DNA from: Bacillus pseudomycoides DSM 12442
Lineage (GTDB): Bacteria; Bacillota; Bacilli; Bacillales; Bacillaceae_G
Length of the DNA: 64,000 nt
Assembly (NCBI RefSeq): GCF_000161455.1
Contig: NZ_CM000745.1
Coordinates: 1,620,617-1,684,616, forward strand
Direction: 5' to 3'
A program made the position numbers and the translations under genes. This document shows positions 7,761 to 17,646 of this stretch, in pieces. A model generated the notes under the pieces. It saw nothing but the letters and a program-made list of their open reading frames with translations, searched no databases and had not been told where the DNA came from. Every line of letters begins with the position of its first letter. Positions within the stretch are counted from its first letter, which is position 1.

Positions 7761-9434
7761 ATGAGAAGTGACATGATTAAAAAGGGATTTGACAAAGCAC
7801 CACATCGTAGTTTATTAAAAGCAACTGGTTTAAAAGATGAAGACTTTGATAAGCCGTTTGTAGCAATTTGTAATTCTTTCATTGAAATTATTCCAGGTCA
7901 TAAACATTTAAATGAATTTGGTCGTCTTGTAAAAGAAGCGGTACGTGCAGCTGGTATGGTTCCGTTTGAGTTTAATACAATTGGGGTAGATGATGGGATT
8001 GCGATGGGGCATATCGGTATGCGCTATTCGCTCCCAAGCCGTGAAATTATCGCCGATTCAGTGGAAACGGTAGTAAATGCACACTGGTTTGATGGGATGA
8101 TTTGTATTCCGAACTGTGACAAAATCACACCAGGTATGATGATGGCCGCATTACGTGTTAACATTCCGACTGTATTTGTTTCTGGTGGTCCAATGGCTGC
8201 AGGGAAAACATCAAAAGGAGAAGTAGTCGACTTAAGTTCCGTTTTTGAAGGGGTAGGTGCCTATCAATCTGGGAGAATTTCAGAAGAAGAGTTAAAGGAT
8301 ATTGAAGATCACGGTTGTCCATCTTGTGGTTCTTGTTCAGGTATGTTCACTGCAAATTCAATGAACTGTTTATGTGAAGTATTAGGGCTTGCGCTTCCTG
8401 GGAATGGTAGCATTTTAGCAACAGACCCAAGGCGTGAAGAACTAATTCAACAAGCAGCTGAAAAATTAAAAGTATTAATTGAATGTGATATTAAACCACG
8501 AGATATCGTAACAGAAGAAGCGATTGACGATGCATTTGCATTAGATATGGCGATGGGAGGATCAACAAATACGGTATTACATACGTTAGCAATCGCACAG
8601 GAAGCGGGACTTGATTATGATATGAGCCGAATTGATGCAGTTTCAAGACGCGTTCCACATTTATGTAAAGTGAGCCCAGCTTCTAATTGGCATATGGAAG
8701 ATATTGATCGTGCAGGTGGTATCAGCGCTATTTTAAAAGAGTTAAGTAGAAAAGAAGGTGTACTCCATCTGGACCGTATTACAGCTACTGGCCAGACATT
8801 ACGAGAAAACATCGCTCATGCAGAAATTCAAGATAAAGAAGTAATTCACTCTCTTGAAAATCCTCATAGTGAAGAAGGTGGTCTGCGTATATTAAAAGGA
8901 AACCTTGCAAAAGATGGTGCTGTTATTAAAAGTGGTGCAACAGAAGTGAAACGTTTCGAAGGACCATGTGTTATTTTTGGGTCTCAAGACGAGGCGCTTG
9001 CAGGGATTATGCTAGGTAAAGTGAAAAAAGGAGATGTTGTTGTTATTCGTTATGAAGGCCCAAGAGGTGGACCTGGTATGCCAGAAATGTTAGCTCCAAC
9101 TTCAGCAATTGCTGGTATGGGATTAGGCGCAGATGTTGCACTATTAACAGATGGTCGGTTTTCAGGTGCATCACGCGGCATTTCAGTAGGACATATTTCA
9201 CCAGAAGCTGCTGCTGGCGGAGAGATTGCACTTCTCGAGCAAGGCGATATTGTATGTATTGATGTAGAGGAACGTTTACTTGAAGTGAGAGTAAGTGATG
9301 AAGAATTAGAAAAACGGAGAAAAGAATGGAGAAAACCAGAGCTAAAAGTGAAAACAGGATGGCTTGGGCGCTATGCACAAATGGTAACATCAGCGAATAC
9401 AGGTGCAGTGCTAAAAATGCAAAATTTTGATTAA
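7761..9434 (+). CDS. ilvD: Dihydroxy-acid dehydratase
   Basis: A 557-residue IlvD/Edd-family iron-sulfur dehydratase making 2-oxoisovalerate and 2-oxo-3-methylvalerate. Cluster-binding cysteines are visible in CNSF (early), IPNCDKITPGMMM and CPSCGSCSGMFTANSMNCL. The C-terminal domain has GRFSGASRGISVGHISPEAA. Full length for the family. It lies 43 bp after ilvC in the same operon, with an AGAAGGGA ribosome site. Confidence 0.95.
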   Translation: MRSDMIKKGFDKAPHRSLLKATGLKDEDFDKPFVAICNSFIEIIPGHKHLNEFGRLVKEAVRAAGMVPFEFNTIGVDDGIAMGHIGMRYSLPSREIIADSVETVVNAHWFDGMICIPNCDKITPGMMMAALRVNIPTVFVSGGPMAAGKTSKGEVVDLSSVFEGVGAYQSGRISEEELKDIEDHGCPSCGSCSGMFTANSMNCLCEVLGLALPGNGSILATDPRREELIQQAAEKLKVLIECDIKPRDIVTEEAIDDAFALDMAMGGSTNTVLHTLAIAQEAGLDYDMSRIDAVSRRVPHLCKVSPASNWHMEDIDRAGGISAILKELSRKEGVLHLDRITATGQTLRENIAHAEIQDKEVIHSLENPHSEEGGLRILKGNLAKDGAVIKSGATEVKRFEGPCVIFGSQDEALAGIMLGKVKKGDVVVIRYEGPRGGPGMPEMLAPTSAIAGMGLGADVALLTDGRFSGASRGISVGHISPEAAAGGEIALLEQGDIVCIDVEERLLEVRVSDEELEKRRKEWRKPELKVKTGWLGRYAQMVTSANTGAVLKMQNFD

Positions 9435-9466
9435 ATCTATATAAAAGAGATAAGGAATGATACGAG

Positions 9467-10729
9467 ATGGTGCAAAATGTAAGGGAGAGAGTGAAAATCG
9501 AAGATATCCTTGTGGCTCATAATCATATGAAGGATATCGTCAATAAAACACCGCTCCAGCGGGATTCAGTTTTATCTGAGAAATATGAATGTGATGTATA
9601 TGTGAAACGAGAAGACTTACAAGTAATTCGTTCGTTTAAAATTCGAGGTGCTTACAATTTAATTCAAAGCTTATCGAAAGAACAATTACAAAATGGGGTT
9701 GTATGTGCTAGTGCTGGTAATCATGCGCAAGGGGTTGCTTATACGTGTAATTTATTGAAGATTCAGTCTAAAATTTTTATGCCAACAACAACACCTAAGC
9801 AAAAAGTATCTCAAGTACAATTTTTTGGTGGTACTTATGCGGAAATTGTGTTAGTTGGAGACACATTTGATAGTTCTTTCCAAGAAGCGCAGCGCTATTG
9901 TGAGGAAAATAGCATGATGTTTGTTCATCCGTTTGATGATCCATATGTAATTGCGGGTCAAGGGACAGTCGCTGTTGAAATCTTACACGATATGGAGAAA
10001 CATGTGGATTATGTCTTCACAGCAATTGGTGGCGGTGGTTTAGCATCAGGTATTGGTACATATGTAAAAGGTGTGAGTCCTACGACAAAAGTAATCGGTG
10101 TGGAACCAAAGGGAGCAGCATCGATGAAAGAAGCTTTTTTACAAAATGAAAACGTGGCCCTAGAAAAAATCGATAGTTTCGTTGATGGAGCAGCTGTCAA
10201 AAAGGTAGGGAAATTAACCTTTGAAACGTGTAAAGACGTATTGGATGATATTGTATTGATTCCTGAAGGGAAAATTTGTACAACGATTTTAGAATTGTAC
10301 AAAAAAAATGCAATCGTTGCGGAGCCAGCTGGTGCTCTTTCAATTGCAGCACTCGATTTTTATAAGGACGAAATTAAAGGGAAAACCGTTGTTTGTACGT
10401 TAAGTGGTGGGAATAACGATATTGATAGAATGCAGGAAATGAAAGAACGCTCTCTCATTTACGAAGGGTTAAAACATTATTTTATTATTGAATTTCCGCA
10501 ACGTTCAGGAGCATTGCGAGAATTTCTTGATAAAGGATTAGGATCAGAGGATGACATCACTCGTTTTGAGTATATTAAAAAACATAATAAAGAAAATGGA
10601 CCTGCACTCGTTGGAGTGGAGCTAAAACATAAAGAAGATTATGAACCGTTAATTACCCGTTTTCGAGAAAATAATATTCAATTTATGGAGTTAAATAAAA
10701 ATCCTGTTTTGTTTGATTTGTTAATTTAA
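9467..10729 (+). CDS. ilvA: Threonine deaminase (threonine ammonia-lyase)
   Basis: A 420-residue PLP enzyme that makes 2-oxobutyrate from threonine, the committed step to isoleucine. The PLP lysine motif is RSFKIRGAYN (about residue 56), with SAGNHAQGVAY and the glycine loop GGGGLASG. A C-terminal ACT-like regulatory domain follows (LKHYFIIEFPQRSGALREFL), as in the short Bacillus type with one domain. It is the last gene of the operon, which explains why the leader carries isoleucine specifiers. Confidence 0.94.
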   Translation: MVQNVRERVKIEDILVAHNHMKDIVNKTPLQRDSVLSEKYECDVYVKREDLQVIRSFKIRGAYNLIQSLSKEQLQNGVVCASAGNHAQGVAYTCNLLKIQSKIFMPTTTPKQKVSQVQFFGGTYAEIVLVGDTFDSSFQEAQRYCEENSMMFVHPFDDPYVIAGQGTVAVEILHDMEKHVDYVFTAIGGGGLASGIGTYVKGVSPTTKVIGVEPKGAASMKEAFLQNENVALEKIDSFVDGAAVKKVGKLTFETCKDVLDDIVLIPEGKICTTILELYKKNAIVAEPAGALSIAALDFYKDEIKGKTVVCTLSGGNNDIDRMQEMKERSLIYEGLKHYFIIEFPQRSGALREFLDKGLGSEDDITRFEYIKKHNKENGPALVGVELKHKEDYEPLITRFRENNIQFMELNKNPVLFDLLI

Positions 10730-10737
10730 TATACAAA

Positions 10738-10774
10738 AAGAAAGGAAGCTTTTTAGTGAAAAGCTTCCTTTTTT
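10738..10774 (+). terminator. ilv operon terminator
   Basis: A 13-bp perfect stem, AAAGGAAGCTTTT against AAAAGCTTCCTTT, with a five-base loop. It is followed by further T's, immediately after ilvA. It also precedes the 3' end of the convergent capA-like gene. Confidence 0.85.
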
Positions 10775-11871
10775 CTAACTACGTTTATTTTTGATTGTTC
10801 CAGTTTCATCAATTTCTACATCAGTTGAAATGGTTTGTAAATATTGTAGTGTTTTTTTCTTTTCCTCAGGGGTGGCTGGTGAAATTTGATCATTACGAAT
10901 GATATAAGGGTTAATTGACATTTGTACATCTTTTCCTTTAAATGTAAGGGTCAATACACCTGTTTCAGCACTTTTTCCTTTTACATAGTTAGGGAATAAG
11001 AAGTTTCCTAATGAATAAGCGACAGGGACTTTGTTGTAGTATTCAAATCCTTGTAACCAATGTGGGTGACTTCCAACAATCGCATCAGCACCAGCTTCGA
11101 CTATTTTCGGTACATATTGTTTTTGGTAGTCTACAGGTCTATTAGATTTTTCAACACCCCAATGCATATACACAATCAGATAATCGGCGTCTTTCTTTTG
11201 TTCTTTAATCGTTTTTGTTACTAGATTGATATCATATCCATTTGCAACACCTGGCTTGTCTTTACCAGCTACCCAGGTAAAGTCAGGCATAAAACGAACA
11301 AAGGAAAGGAATTTAATTTTTTCCCTTTTACTGTGATTTCTCTAGCTGTGTATGCATCATCTGCATTTTTTCCAGCTCCAATATAAGGGAGTTTTAGTTT
11401 TTCTACATGAGATATCGTATCCATTAAACCATCTTGTCCATAGTCGAGCGTATGGTTATTGCCAATATTCACAATGTCATAGCCTGTGTTTTTAATAGCT
11501 TGTAATGTGGAAGGATCGCTTTTGATCCAGAATGACTGACCAGGGGCCTTTTTCTCCCGTGTTGTAAATGCAGATTCCAAGTTTATAAAGGAAATATCAG
11601 CTTTGGTTATTTCACCTTTCACATGCTGGAACGGATAATCAGCACCGTTTTTTTGAATAGCTGGTCGTAAATTCCAATCGAACATCGTATCACCAGAGAA
11701 AGTAATTGTAATTTCAGGATTCTCTTTCTTCTTTGTGTCCGTTGCTTTTTTCGTTTTATTTTCTACCCCAGCTGTATCTTTTGCTTTTGATGTAAAGGAG
11801 TTATTTATCAATAAAACAATCGGTGTAATGAGAATTACTATTAAAATAAATCGTTTAAATAAAGGTGTCAT
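10775..11871 (-). pseudogene. CapA/PgsA-like protein, frameshifted
   Basis: Two overlapping minus-strand frames together make one CapA-family protein (poly-gamma-glutamate synthesis CapA type, metallophosphatase fold) of about 365 residues. The N-terminal part (11871 to about 11320) has a membrane anchor (residues 8-24) and the motifs FSGDTMFDWNLRP, NLESAFTTRE and IGNNHTLDYG. The C-terminal part (about 11320 to 10775) continues with YMHWGVE, VGSHPHWLQGFE and SLGNFLFPN. The break is a run of six A's in the coding strand (plus 11317-11322); seven A's would restore KGKKIKFLSFVRFMPDF. It is either a real null/phase-variable allele or a sequencing error. The gene stands alone, without capB/C. Confidence 0.85.
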
Positions 11872-11972
11872 AGTTATCTTTCCTTTTTCTTTTTATATCA
11901 TGACTTCCTTTTAGAAAGTTCAATGATGAGAGTTTCATATAATATGTACAAAAATGAGTAAGTGCTTAATAG

Positions 11973-12099
11973 TTTATCCCGCTATTTATGGACAGTAACA
12001 CTCCCGTCTTAAAATTCAGCGGAAGCAAAGAGGTTAAGGTGGGAGATGAACTGTCCGTAAAAGTCTGATTGGTGAGAGCTGATTAAAGTTTCACTTTAT
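11973..12099. repeat. bcr1-like dispersed repeat
   Basis: About 127 bp of non-coding DNA starting TTTATCCCGCTATTT and ending in TTTAT. Internally it has a complementary pair, ACTCCCGTCTTAA and TTAAGGTGGGAG. The TTTAT flanks and CCCGC start fit the B. cereus bcr1 repeat family as I remember it. A partial second copy starts at 53718. The remaining 11872-11972 and 12100-12285 hold only A/T-rich promoter-like DNA; I see no gene there. Confidence 0.6.
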
Positions 12100-12312
12100 G
12101 TATGCTAGACATGGTATGTAAGATGATAGCTATGTATTAAGAGCTCATCTCATAGTGTAATATTACGGTAACATGAAACGAGGAAAAAATACAATACATA
12201 AGTCGATTTTACTTGTAGAGTTTTGAAAATTCTGTTAAAATTTCGTGTATTTTGTTGTATGTTAGATATAAAAATTTGAAAAATAATGCTTGAAGAGGAT
12301 GGAGAAGGCATA

Positions 12313-13026
12313 ATGGTTATATTAGGAGCAGTAGTGAACGGAATTTGTATACTAATTGGTACTATATTAGGTAAACTATTAAGTAATATTCCAGAAAGTA
12401 TGAAAGGGACAGTTATGCATACAATTGGTTTAGCTGTTACTGTACTTGGTCTTCAAATGGGATTAAAAAGCGAAAACTTTCTTGTTGTAATTATAAGTCT
12501 TGTTATTGGTTCAGTGATTGGAGAATGGTTGGAGTTAGAAGGAAAGTTAAAGAGTTTAGGGGATTGGCTAGAAAAAAAGGTTGGCTCAAAAGGAGAAGGG
12601 AGTATATCTCTTGGATTTGTGACAGCTACATTAATCTTTGCTATCGGAGCAATGGGGATACTTGGAGCTTTGGATAGCGGTATTCGTGGAAATCATGATG
12701 TGCTATTTACAAAAGCAATTATTGATGGATTTATTTCGCTTATTTTAACGACAACGCTTGGAATAGGCGTACTATTTTCAGCAATACCAGTCATTTTATA
12801 TGAGGGAGGTATTGCGATTTTCGCGACGCAAATTAATAGTTTTGTACCAGAGAAGCTAATGAATCAGTTTATCGTAGAAATGACTGCGACTGGTGGGATT
12901 ATGATTTTTGCAATTGGACTCAATTTACTTGGTTTTATTAAAATTAAAGTGGCAAATTTATTGCCTGGGATAGTGGTAGTTGGGATTATTGTTTCTATTA
13001 TATATGGATATGATTTGTATGTTTAG
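12313..13026 (+). CDS. DUF554 family membrane protein
   Basis: A 237-residue integral membrane protein with about seven hydrophobic segments. It is recognisable as DUF554 by its N-terminal GAVVNGICILIGTILGKLL, the central GFVTATLIFAIGAMGILGALDSG, and glycine-rich C-terminal helices. Function is unproven; the family is regarded as a possible transporter. I chose ATG 12313 because GGAG lies eight bases upstream; the frame opens nine codons earlier. A bcr1-like repeat lies in its upstream region. Confidence 0.85.
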   Translation: MVILGAVVNGICILIGTILGKLLSNIPESMKGTVMHTIGLAVTVLGLQMGLKSENFLVVIISLVIGSVIGEWLELEGKLKSLGDWLEKKVGSKGEGSISLGFVTATLIFAIGAMGILGALDSGIRGNHDVLFTKAIIDGFISLILTTTLGIGVLFSAIPVILYEGGIAIFATQINSFVPEKLMNQFIVEMTATGGIMIFAIGLNLLGFIKIKVANLLPGIVVVGIIVSIIYGYDLYV

Positions 13027-13034
13027 TTAGGCTG

Positions 13035-13073
13035 AATAGCCCAATCCTGTTTTGAAACAGTTTTGGGCTATTT
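13035..13073. terminator. Convergent terminator
   Basis: An inverted repeat, AATAGCCCAA with TTGGGCTATT, sits between the DUF554 gene and the convergent ABC permease gene and is followed by T's. It probably serves both directions. Confidence 0.65.
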
Positions 13074-13085
13074 GTATGTAAAAAA

Positions 13086-13814
13086 TTAATATGCTTTTTT
13101 CATAAAATGAACAAAGCCACCTATAAATACAATCACAAAGCTCCCGATTACGACAAATACTAGTGTTTGAACAGAGATATAAAACAGCCCAGAGCCTTCT
13201 TTAGGAAGCATAGCGAGAAAAGGTTGGGACCATGGATAGATGGGACCGAACCTTGCAGAATTCGCAATTATCATAGCGGGTATGGAAGCTATAACATTTA
13301 AAGCAATCGGTGCTGCAAAGCTGGACCAAATACTTGAAACCCATAATTGTAAGGCGATTAAAGGGAGGGTAGCAATCCAGCCGCCTACTACACTTTTTAC
13401 TATAGTAGCTAGAGGGAATGGCCCAGGGACATGCAAAAGTTGTCCAACGCTAATATAACTTATAATGAAGAAGACTTGCATCGCACCTATAAATAAGAGA
13501 ATAAAGAGAAATTTTATAATATAGACGTGATATCGTGATATAGGTTGTACTAAAAGTTGTTTCCAACCACCATTTGAATGTTCATATCGGCAAATAAATG
13601 CAGTGAAAATGCCTGTTAATAATGGAAGAAGCAACATACCATGTACCATTATCATGATATTATAAATTAACTCCCAATGTTTATAATCGGGATAGTTTGA
13701 GGCATTTGCATAAGCTATTACTCCTGCTAAAATCGGGCTTAAAAATAGTAATGTCCATATTTTGGTTTTTTTAATTTTATAAAATTCAGCTTGTATGGTT
13801 TTAAGCCAAAGCAT
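13086..13814 (-). CDS. ABC-2 type permease, bacteriocin-immunity type
   Basis: A 242-residue polytopic membrane protein with about six transmembrane segments. It begins MLWLKTIQAEFYKIKKTKIW, the typical start of the lantibiotic-immunity permeases (MutE/EpiE/SpaE type). It is the third gene of a minus-strand operon; its ATG overlaps the stop of the preceding permease (TAATG). It probably forms a heterodimer with that permease and the ATPase upstream. The exported substrate is unknown; peptide antibiotics are a family-based guess. Confidence 0.8.
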   Translation of the reverse strand: MLWLKTIQAEFYKIKKTKIWTLLFLSPILAGVIAYANASNYPDYKHWELIYNIMIMVHGMLLLPLLTGIFTAFICRYEHSNGGWKQLLVQPISRYHVYIIKFLFILLFIGAMQVFFIISYISVGQLLHVPGPFPLATIVKSVVGGWIATLPLIALQLWVSSIWSSFAAPIALNVIASIPAMIIANSARFGPIYPWSQPFLAMLPKEGSGLFYISVQTLVFVVIGSFVIVFIGGFVHFMKKAY

Positions 13815-14530
13815 TATTTATGCACATCCCTTCTAGTAAAATCTGCTGTTTCAATACATAACATACATATACCAACGATTAGGCCTATTGCTACACATAG
13901 AAGTGGAGACCCCCAGTCAATACGTAGGCTTGGCCATCTCCATATGAACCAATTGGGAAGAGCTACTGAAAACATTGTGAAAATAGTTCCTAAAAGTCCG
14001 ATTGTAAATGCGATACTTTGGTTTTGAAATATGATAGCAATCCATAGTTGTAGCGCTACAATTGGCAGTGCCGACCAATAAGGATAGAAACTCATTTTAA
14101 ATATAGAAAGCCATGGAATGGAAGCATCGAATTGTAATGCTAAACCCAATCCAACTATGCCAATTAATAATAAAGAACAAGATACAGCAAGCAGGAAAAA
14201 TACCAGTATGAATTTTACTAGAAAAATATGTCGCTTATTAATAGGTAAGGATAAGAGATGCTTCCATGAACTAGAATGATGCTCTATGTGTGCAATTAAA
14301 GAAGTAACAATCGTAATTCCTAATATAAGAGTTGTGAGAGCAAGCGGTTGAGCTTCAGAAATGAGGCCGCTCCATAAGTCTTTCGCATATTTCTTTGTCA
14401 ACCAATCATATCGAAGAAAGAAGTTACATGCTTGAAGAGAAATAACACCTATTGGTCCTAAAAAGATTAAAAACCAAATCCACTTCCTTTTTATTTTTAA
14501 AAGCTCAGATTGAAAGAGGCGTTTGTACAT
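13814..14530 (-). CDS. ABC-2 type permease, bacteriocin-immunity type
   Basis: A 238-residue membrane protein, MYKRLFQSELLKIKRKWIWFLIFLGPIGVI, again with the short cytoplasmic E-L-K-K start followed by a helix and about six transmembrane segments. It resembles the next permease in layout and is probably its heterodimer partner (MutG/SpaG-like). Its start lies inside the 3' end of the ATPase gene (26-base overlap), indicating translational coupling. Confidence 0.8.
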   Translation of the reverse strand: MYKRLFQSELLKIKRKWIWFLIFLGPIGVISLQACNFFLRYDWLTKKYAKDLWSGLISEAQPLALTTLILGITIVTSLIAHIEHHSSSWKHLLSLPINKRHIFLVKFILVFFLLAVSCSLLLIGIVGLGLALQFDASIPWLSIFKMSFYPYWSALPIVALQLWIAIIFQNQSIAFTIGLLGTIFTMFSVALPNWFIWRWPSLRIDWGSPLLCVAIGLIVGICMLCIETADFTRRDVHK

Positions 14531-15437
14531 GTGTCTCTTCCTCCTTTATAAGCTGTAAGAATATCTCTTCGAGTGACTTTTTATTTTCTTCAATTCTGAA
14601 TACAGAAATGTTATGTGTTACAAGTGTTTTTACAATTTCGCCAACAGTTTCATTTGATACATTTGATAGAATAATTCGCTGCTCTTCTTGCATAGAAGGA
14701 ATCCCCTTAGCGAGAATGATTTTCCAAGCTGCATCTGATTTGTCTGTCATAAGTGAAATAGAGTGCTGAGCATGGCGGCGCAATGTTTCTATTTTGTCTT
14801 GAAAAATAAGCTTTCCTTTTGCAATGATACCAACATAAGTTGCCATTTGATCAATTTCACTTAATAAGTGACTAGATATAAGGATGGTAATTCCTCTTTC
14901 TTTTGCTAATTGCTTAATTAACGTACGAATCTCATGAATCCCCTCTGGATCGAGTCCGTTTGTCGGTTCATCTAAAATTAATAGCTGTGGATCACCAAGT
15001 AAGGCAATTGCAATTCCTAACCGTTGTTTCATTCCTAATGAGTATTCTTTTACCTTTTGTTTGGCAGCATGTTGTAAACCGACAATTTGTAACACTTCCT
15101 CAATTTTTTCTTTCGGAGCATTTCTTAAAATCCGGTAAACCTCTAAATTCTCAATGGCATTTAGGTGGGCATAATAAGATGGATTTTCAACGAGAGCTCC
15201 AATTTTAGATAATATGGATAAGCGTTCTTTAGCCAAATCTTGTTGAAATATCACGACCTTTCCTTGCGTTGGTTTAATAAGGCCTAATAACATGCGAATG
15301 CTAGTTGTTTTACCAGCTCCGTTAGGCCCGAGAAATCCATAAATCTCTCCTTTTGGAATTTTTAAATCTACGTTATGTACTACATAATCATTTCGATATC
15401 TTTTTGTTAACCCTGTCGTTTTCAAAATATAATTCAT
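14505..15437 (-). CDS. ABC transporter ATP-binding protein, bacteriocin-immunity type
   Basis: A 310-residue ATPase with Walker A GPNGAGKTT (about residue 38), signature YSLGMKQRLGIAIALL, Walker B LLILDEPTNGLDPEG and the H-loop ISSHLLSEID. It resembles the SpaF/MutF/BcrA subfamily that drives export of lantibiotics or bacitracin-like compounds. It is the first gene of the operon with two permeases. A two-component system starts 177 bp away in the opposite direction, the usual arrangement for antibiotic-sensing detoxification modules. Confidence 0.88.
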   Translation of the reverse strand: MNYILKTTGLTKRYRNDYVVHNVDLKIPKGEIYGFLGPNGAGKTTSIRMLLGLIKPTQGKVVIFQQDLAKERLSILSKIGALVENPSYYAHLNAIENLEVYRILRNAPKEKIEEVLQIVGLQHAAKQKVKEYSLGMKQRLGIAIALLGDPQLLILDEPTNGLDPEGIHEIRTLIKQLAKERGITILISSHLLSEIDQMATYVGIIAKGKLIFQDKIETLRRHAQHSISLMTDKSDAAWKIILAKGIPSMQEEQRIILSNVSNETVGEIVKTLVTHNISVFRIEENKKSLEEIFLQLIKEEETHVQTPLSI

Positions 15438-15614
15438 GTTCCTATCACCTCAAATCAAGTATAGGAAATAAAGGTTAATGATAATGTTAGAAGAGTTTAA
15501 GATTTGTTTAAATTTATACAGTATTCCCTAATTTTGGAGTGTGCTGGTTTTCAAATCGTGTTGTATTCCTTATGATGGAAGAGAAAGGTTAAATTTGTAT
15601 ATGAAGGTGAAGAA

Positions 15615-16286
15615 ATGACACACATTTTATATGTTGAGGATGATCACGAGATTGGGGAATGGGTCAAAAGAGAACTGCAGAAACAAGAGTATGAAGTTGC
15701 ATGGTTTACTTCAGAGAATGGTACGAATGAAGTATGTGAAATAGCAGATGTAATTGTTTTAGACGTTATGTTGCCAGGCCTTGATGGTTTTACACTAGGT
15801 CAACGTTTTAAAAGTGAATATCCAGATACCCCTATTATTATGTTAACTGCAAGAACAACATTAGAAGATAAAATATATGGATTAACATTTGCTGATGATT
15901 ATATAACAAAGCCATTCCATCCAAAAGAGTTAATGGCACGTATTGAAGTTTTATTAAGGCGGTATAACAAAGATGGAGCAGAAGTGCAATATGTGAAACA
16001 TTTAAAAGTATTTATGAAAGAATACCGGATTGTTGATATAGACACGGGTGAAGAAATTGTTTTATCAGGAAAGCAGCATCAAATCTTTTTTTATTTGATG
16101 AAGAATATGAATCGTACATTAACGAAAGAACAAATTTTTGAGGCAGTATGGAATGAATCCTACATAGAAGGAGATAAATCATTGATGGTTCATATCCGTC
16201 ATTTACGCGAAAAAATAGAGAGAAATCCAAGTAGTCCTCAAATAATAGAAACAATACGTGGAATAGGTTATCGGTGTAAAATATGA
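15615..16286 (+). CDS. OmpR-family response regulator
   Basis: A 223-residue regulator with a receiver domain (acidic pair EDD at 8-10, phospho-Asp in VLDVMLPG, Lys in YITKPF) and a winged-helix DNA-binding C-terminus (SLMVHIRHLREKIERNP...IRGIGYRC). The segment before the conserved Lys reads GLTFADDY, one residue shorter than the usual GLxxGADDY. Its stop overlaps the kinase start (ATGA). It probably regulates the divergent ABC operon and perhaps its own. Confidence 0.9.
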   Translation: MTHILYVEDDHEIGEWVKRELQKQEYEVAWFTSENGTNEVCEIADVIVLDVMLPGLDGFTLGQRFKSEYPDTPIIMLTARTTLEDKIYGLTFADDYITKPFHPKELMARIEVLLRRYNKDGAEVQYVKHLKVFMKEYRIVDIDTGEEIVLSGKQHQIFFYLMKNMNRTLTKEQIFEAVWNESYIEGDKSLMVHIRHLREKIERNPSSPQIIETIRGIGYRCKI

Positions 16287-17632
16287 TAAAAAGTACATCA
16301 CTATTACGAAAGTACTTATTTATCATATTTATAGCGGTTATATTGTTACCTCTCATTGTCCCACTCAGTTCGTTTCTCTTCATTAAATATATCGAGTGGA
16401 TAGAGGATTTTAAAGTTGCGTATTCTAGTGTGCAAATAGAAGAGGAATGGAGAAATAAAGCGACAGATTTACACGGAAAAAATCCTGAAGGAATTGAGCG
16501 AACTTTTCAAGAATTTCAAGGGAAATATCCAGAAGGATCAATGTTTTGGGTAGATAATAAAGGGAAAACGAACCTTCAAATTCCTAAAAAACAAAATATT
16601 CCACAGGAGTGGAGTGCAAGTGATGCAGTTGCATTTATGAAAAGGAGTTTTGAAGGGGATCCATTTACAGTTGTATCTTACATTGGAAAAGAGAAGCAAG
16701 GGGCATTTATGGTATTTCAAATTCCGAGGAAATATGTGAAGGCACCAATTGCTCAAATACGTGAAAGATATGAAATTGTTTTTGAAATGGTTATCATTGG
16801 ATGTTTCACAACATTTATCATTATCTCTATCATCTTTTTTCTTAAGATTAGAAAAAGATTATTAAAGCTACAAAAAGCAATGGAACTTCCGCAAGACCAG
16901 ACACTTCCGTCAAAAATTTCTATATCAAAGCAAGACGAGATCGGCTTATTAGAAGAGTCGTTTAATCGTATGGTAGAGGCTTTACAGCAAAGTCGATTGA
17001 AGGAGGAGGAAGAGGAGCAATTTCGTAGAAAACTAATTGCCGATCTTTCTCATGATTTGCGAACGCCATTAACGACAATGCGTGCACAAATAGATTCTTT
17101 AAAAGAAGAAGTTATCTCAGTCAAAGGACAGAAAACAATCGTACGAATGGATGAAAAAATTAATTACTTAGCGGAGTTAATAGAGAACTTACTATCGTAT
17201 TCATTAATAACGGCAAAGAAATATCCATATCATCCGGAACGAAGGGATATGACACGTTTAATGAGAAAGGTTGTTGCATCATGGTATGACATATTAGATG
17301 AGAAAGGTTTTGAGGTTGATATTGTGATTCCAGAAAAGCAATTGTTTTGGAATATCGATGAAAATTGGTTTCAAAGAATTATAGATAATGTAATTCAAAA
17401 TGTAGTTAGGCATGCAGATGATGGGAAGTTTATAGGGGTATATGTAAACCATGGGGAAAAAACAATTACAGTTGTTGACCATGGGCCAGGTTTTCAAAAT
17501 ATTCATTCGCAAAATAAAGGTGCGGGAATTGGATTATCTATTATTGCTGTTATGGCGAAAGAGATGGGTATCGACTGGAGTATAGAATCTGATGATACAG
17601 GAGCGAAGTGTATATTTAAAAAATTGCCGTAG
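16283..17632 (+). CDS. Sensor histidine kinase
   Basis: A 449-residue membrane kinase. It has TM1 (about 12-34), an extracytoplasmic domain of about 125 residues, TM2 (about 163-187), HAMP, a HisKA box with DLSHDLRTPLTTM, and a HATPase domain (IDNVIQNVVRHADD, VVDHGPGF, GAGIGLSI). The sizeable outer domain suggests direct ligand sensing, unlike BceS-type kinases, which lack one. It partners the response regulator with which its gene overlaps. Confidence 0.9.
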   Translation: MIKSTSLLRKYLFIIFIAVILLPLIVPLSSFLFIKYIEWIEDFKVAYSSVQIEEEWRNKATDLHGKNPEGIERTFQEFQGKYPEGSMFWVDNKGKTNLQIPKKQNIPQEWSASDAVAFMKRSFEGDPFTVVSYIGKEKQGAFMVFQIPRKYVKAPIAQIRERYEIVFEMVIIGCFTTFIIISIIFFLKIRKRLLKLQKAMELPQDQTLPSKISISKQDEIGLLEESFNRMVEALQQSRLKEEEEEQFRRKLIADLSHDLRTPLTTMRAQIDSLKEEVISVKGQKTIVRMDEKINYLAELIENLLSYSLITAKKYPYHPERRDMTRLMRKVVASWYDILDEKGFEVDIVIPEKQLFWNIDENWFQRIIDNVIQNVVRHADDGKFIGVYVNHGEKTITVVDHGPGFQNIHSQNKGAGIGLSIIAVMAKEMGIDWSIESDDTGAKCIFKKLP

Positions 17633-17646
17633 AAGGGAGAATATAC

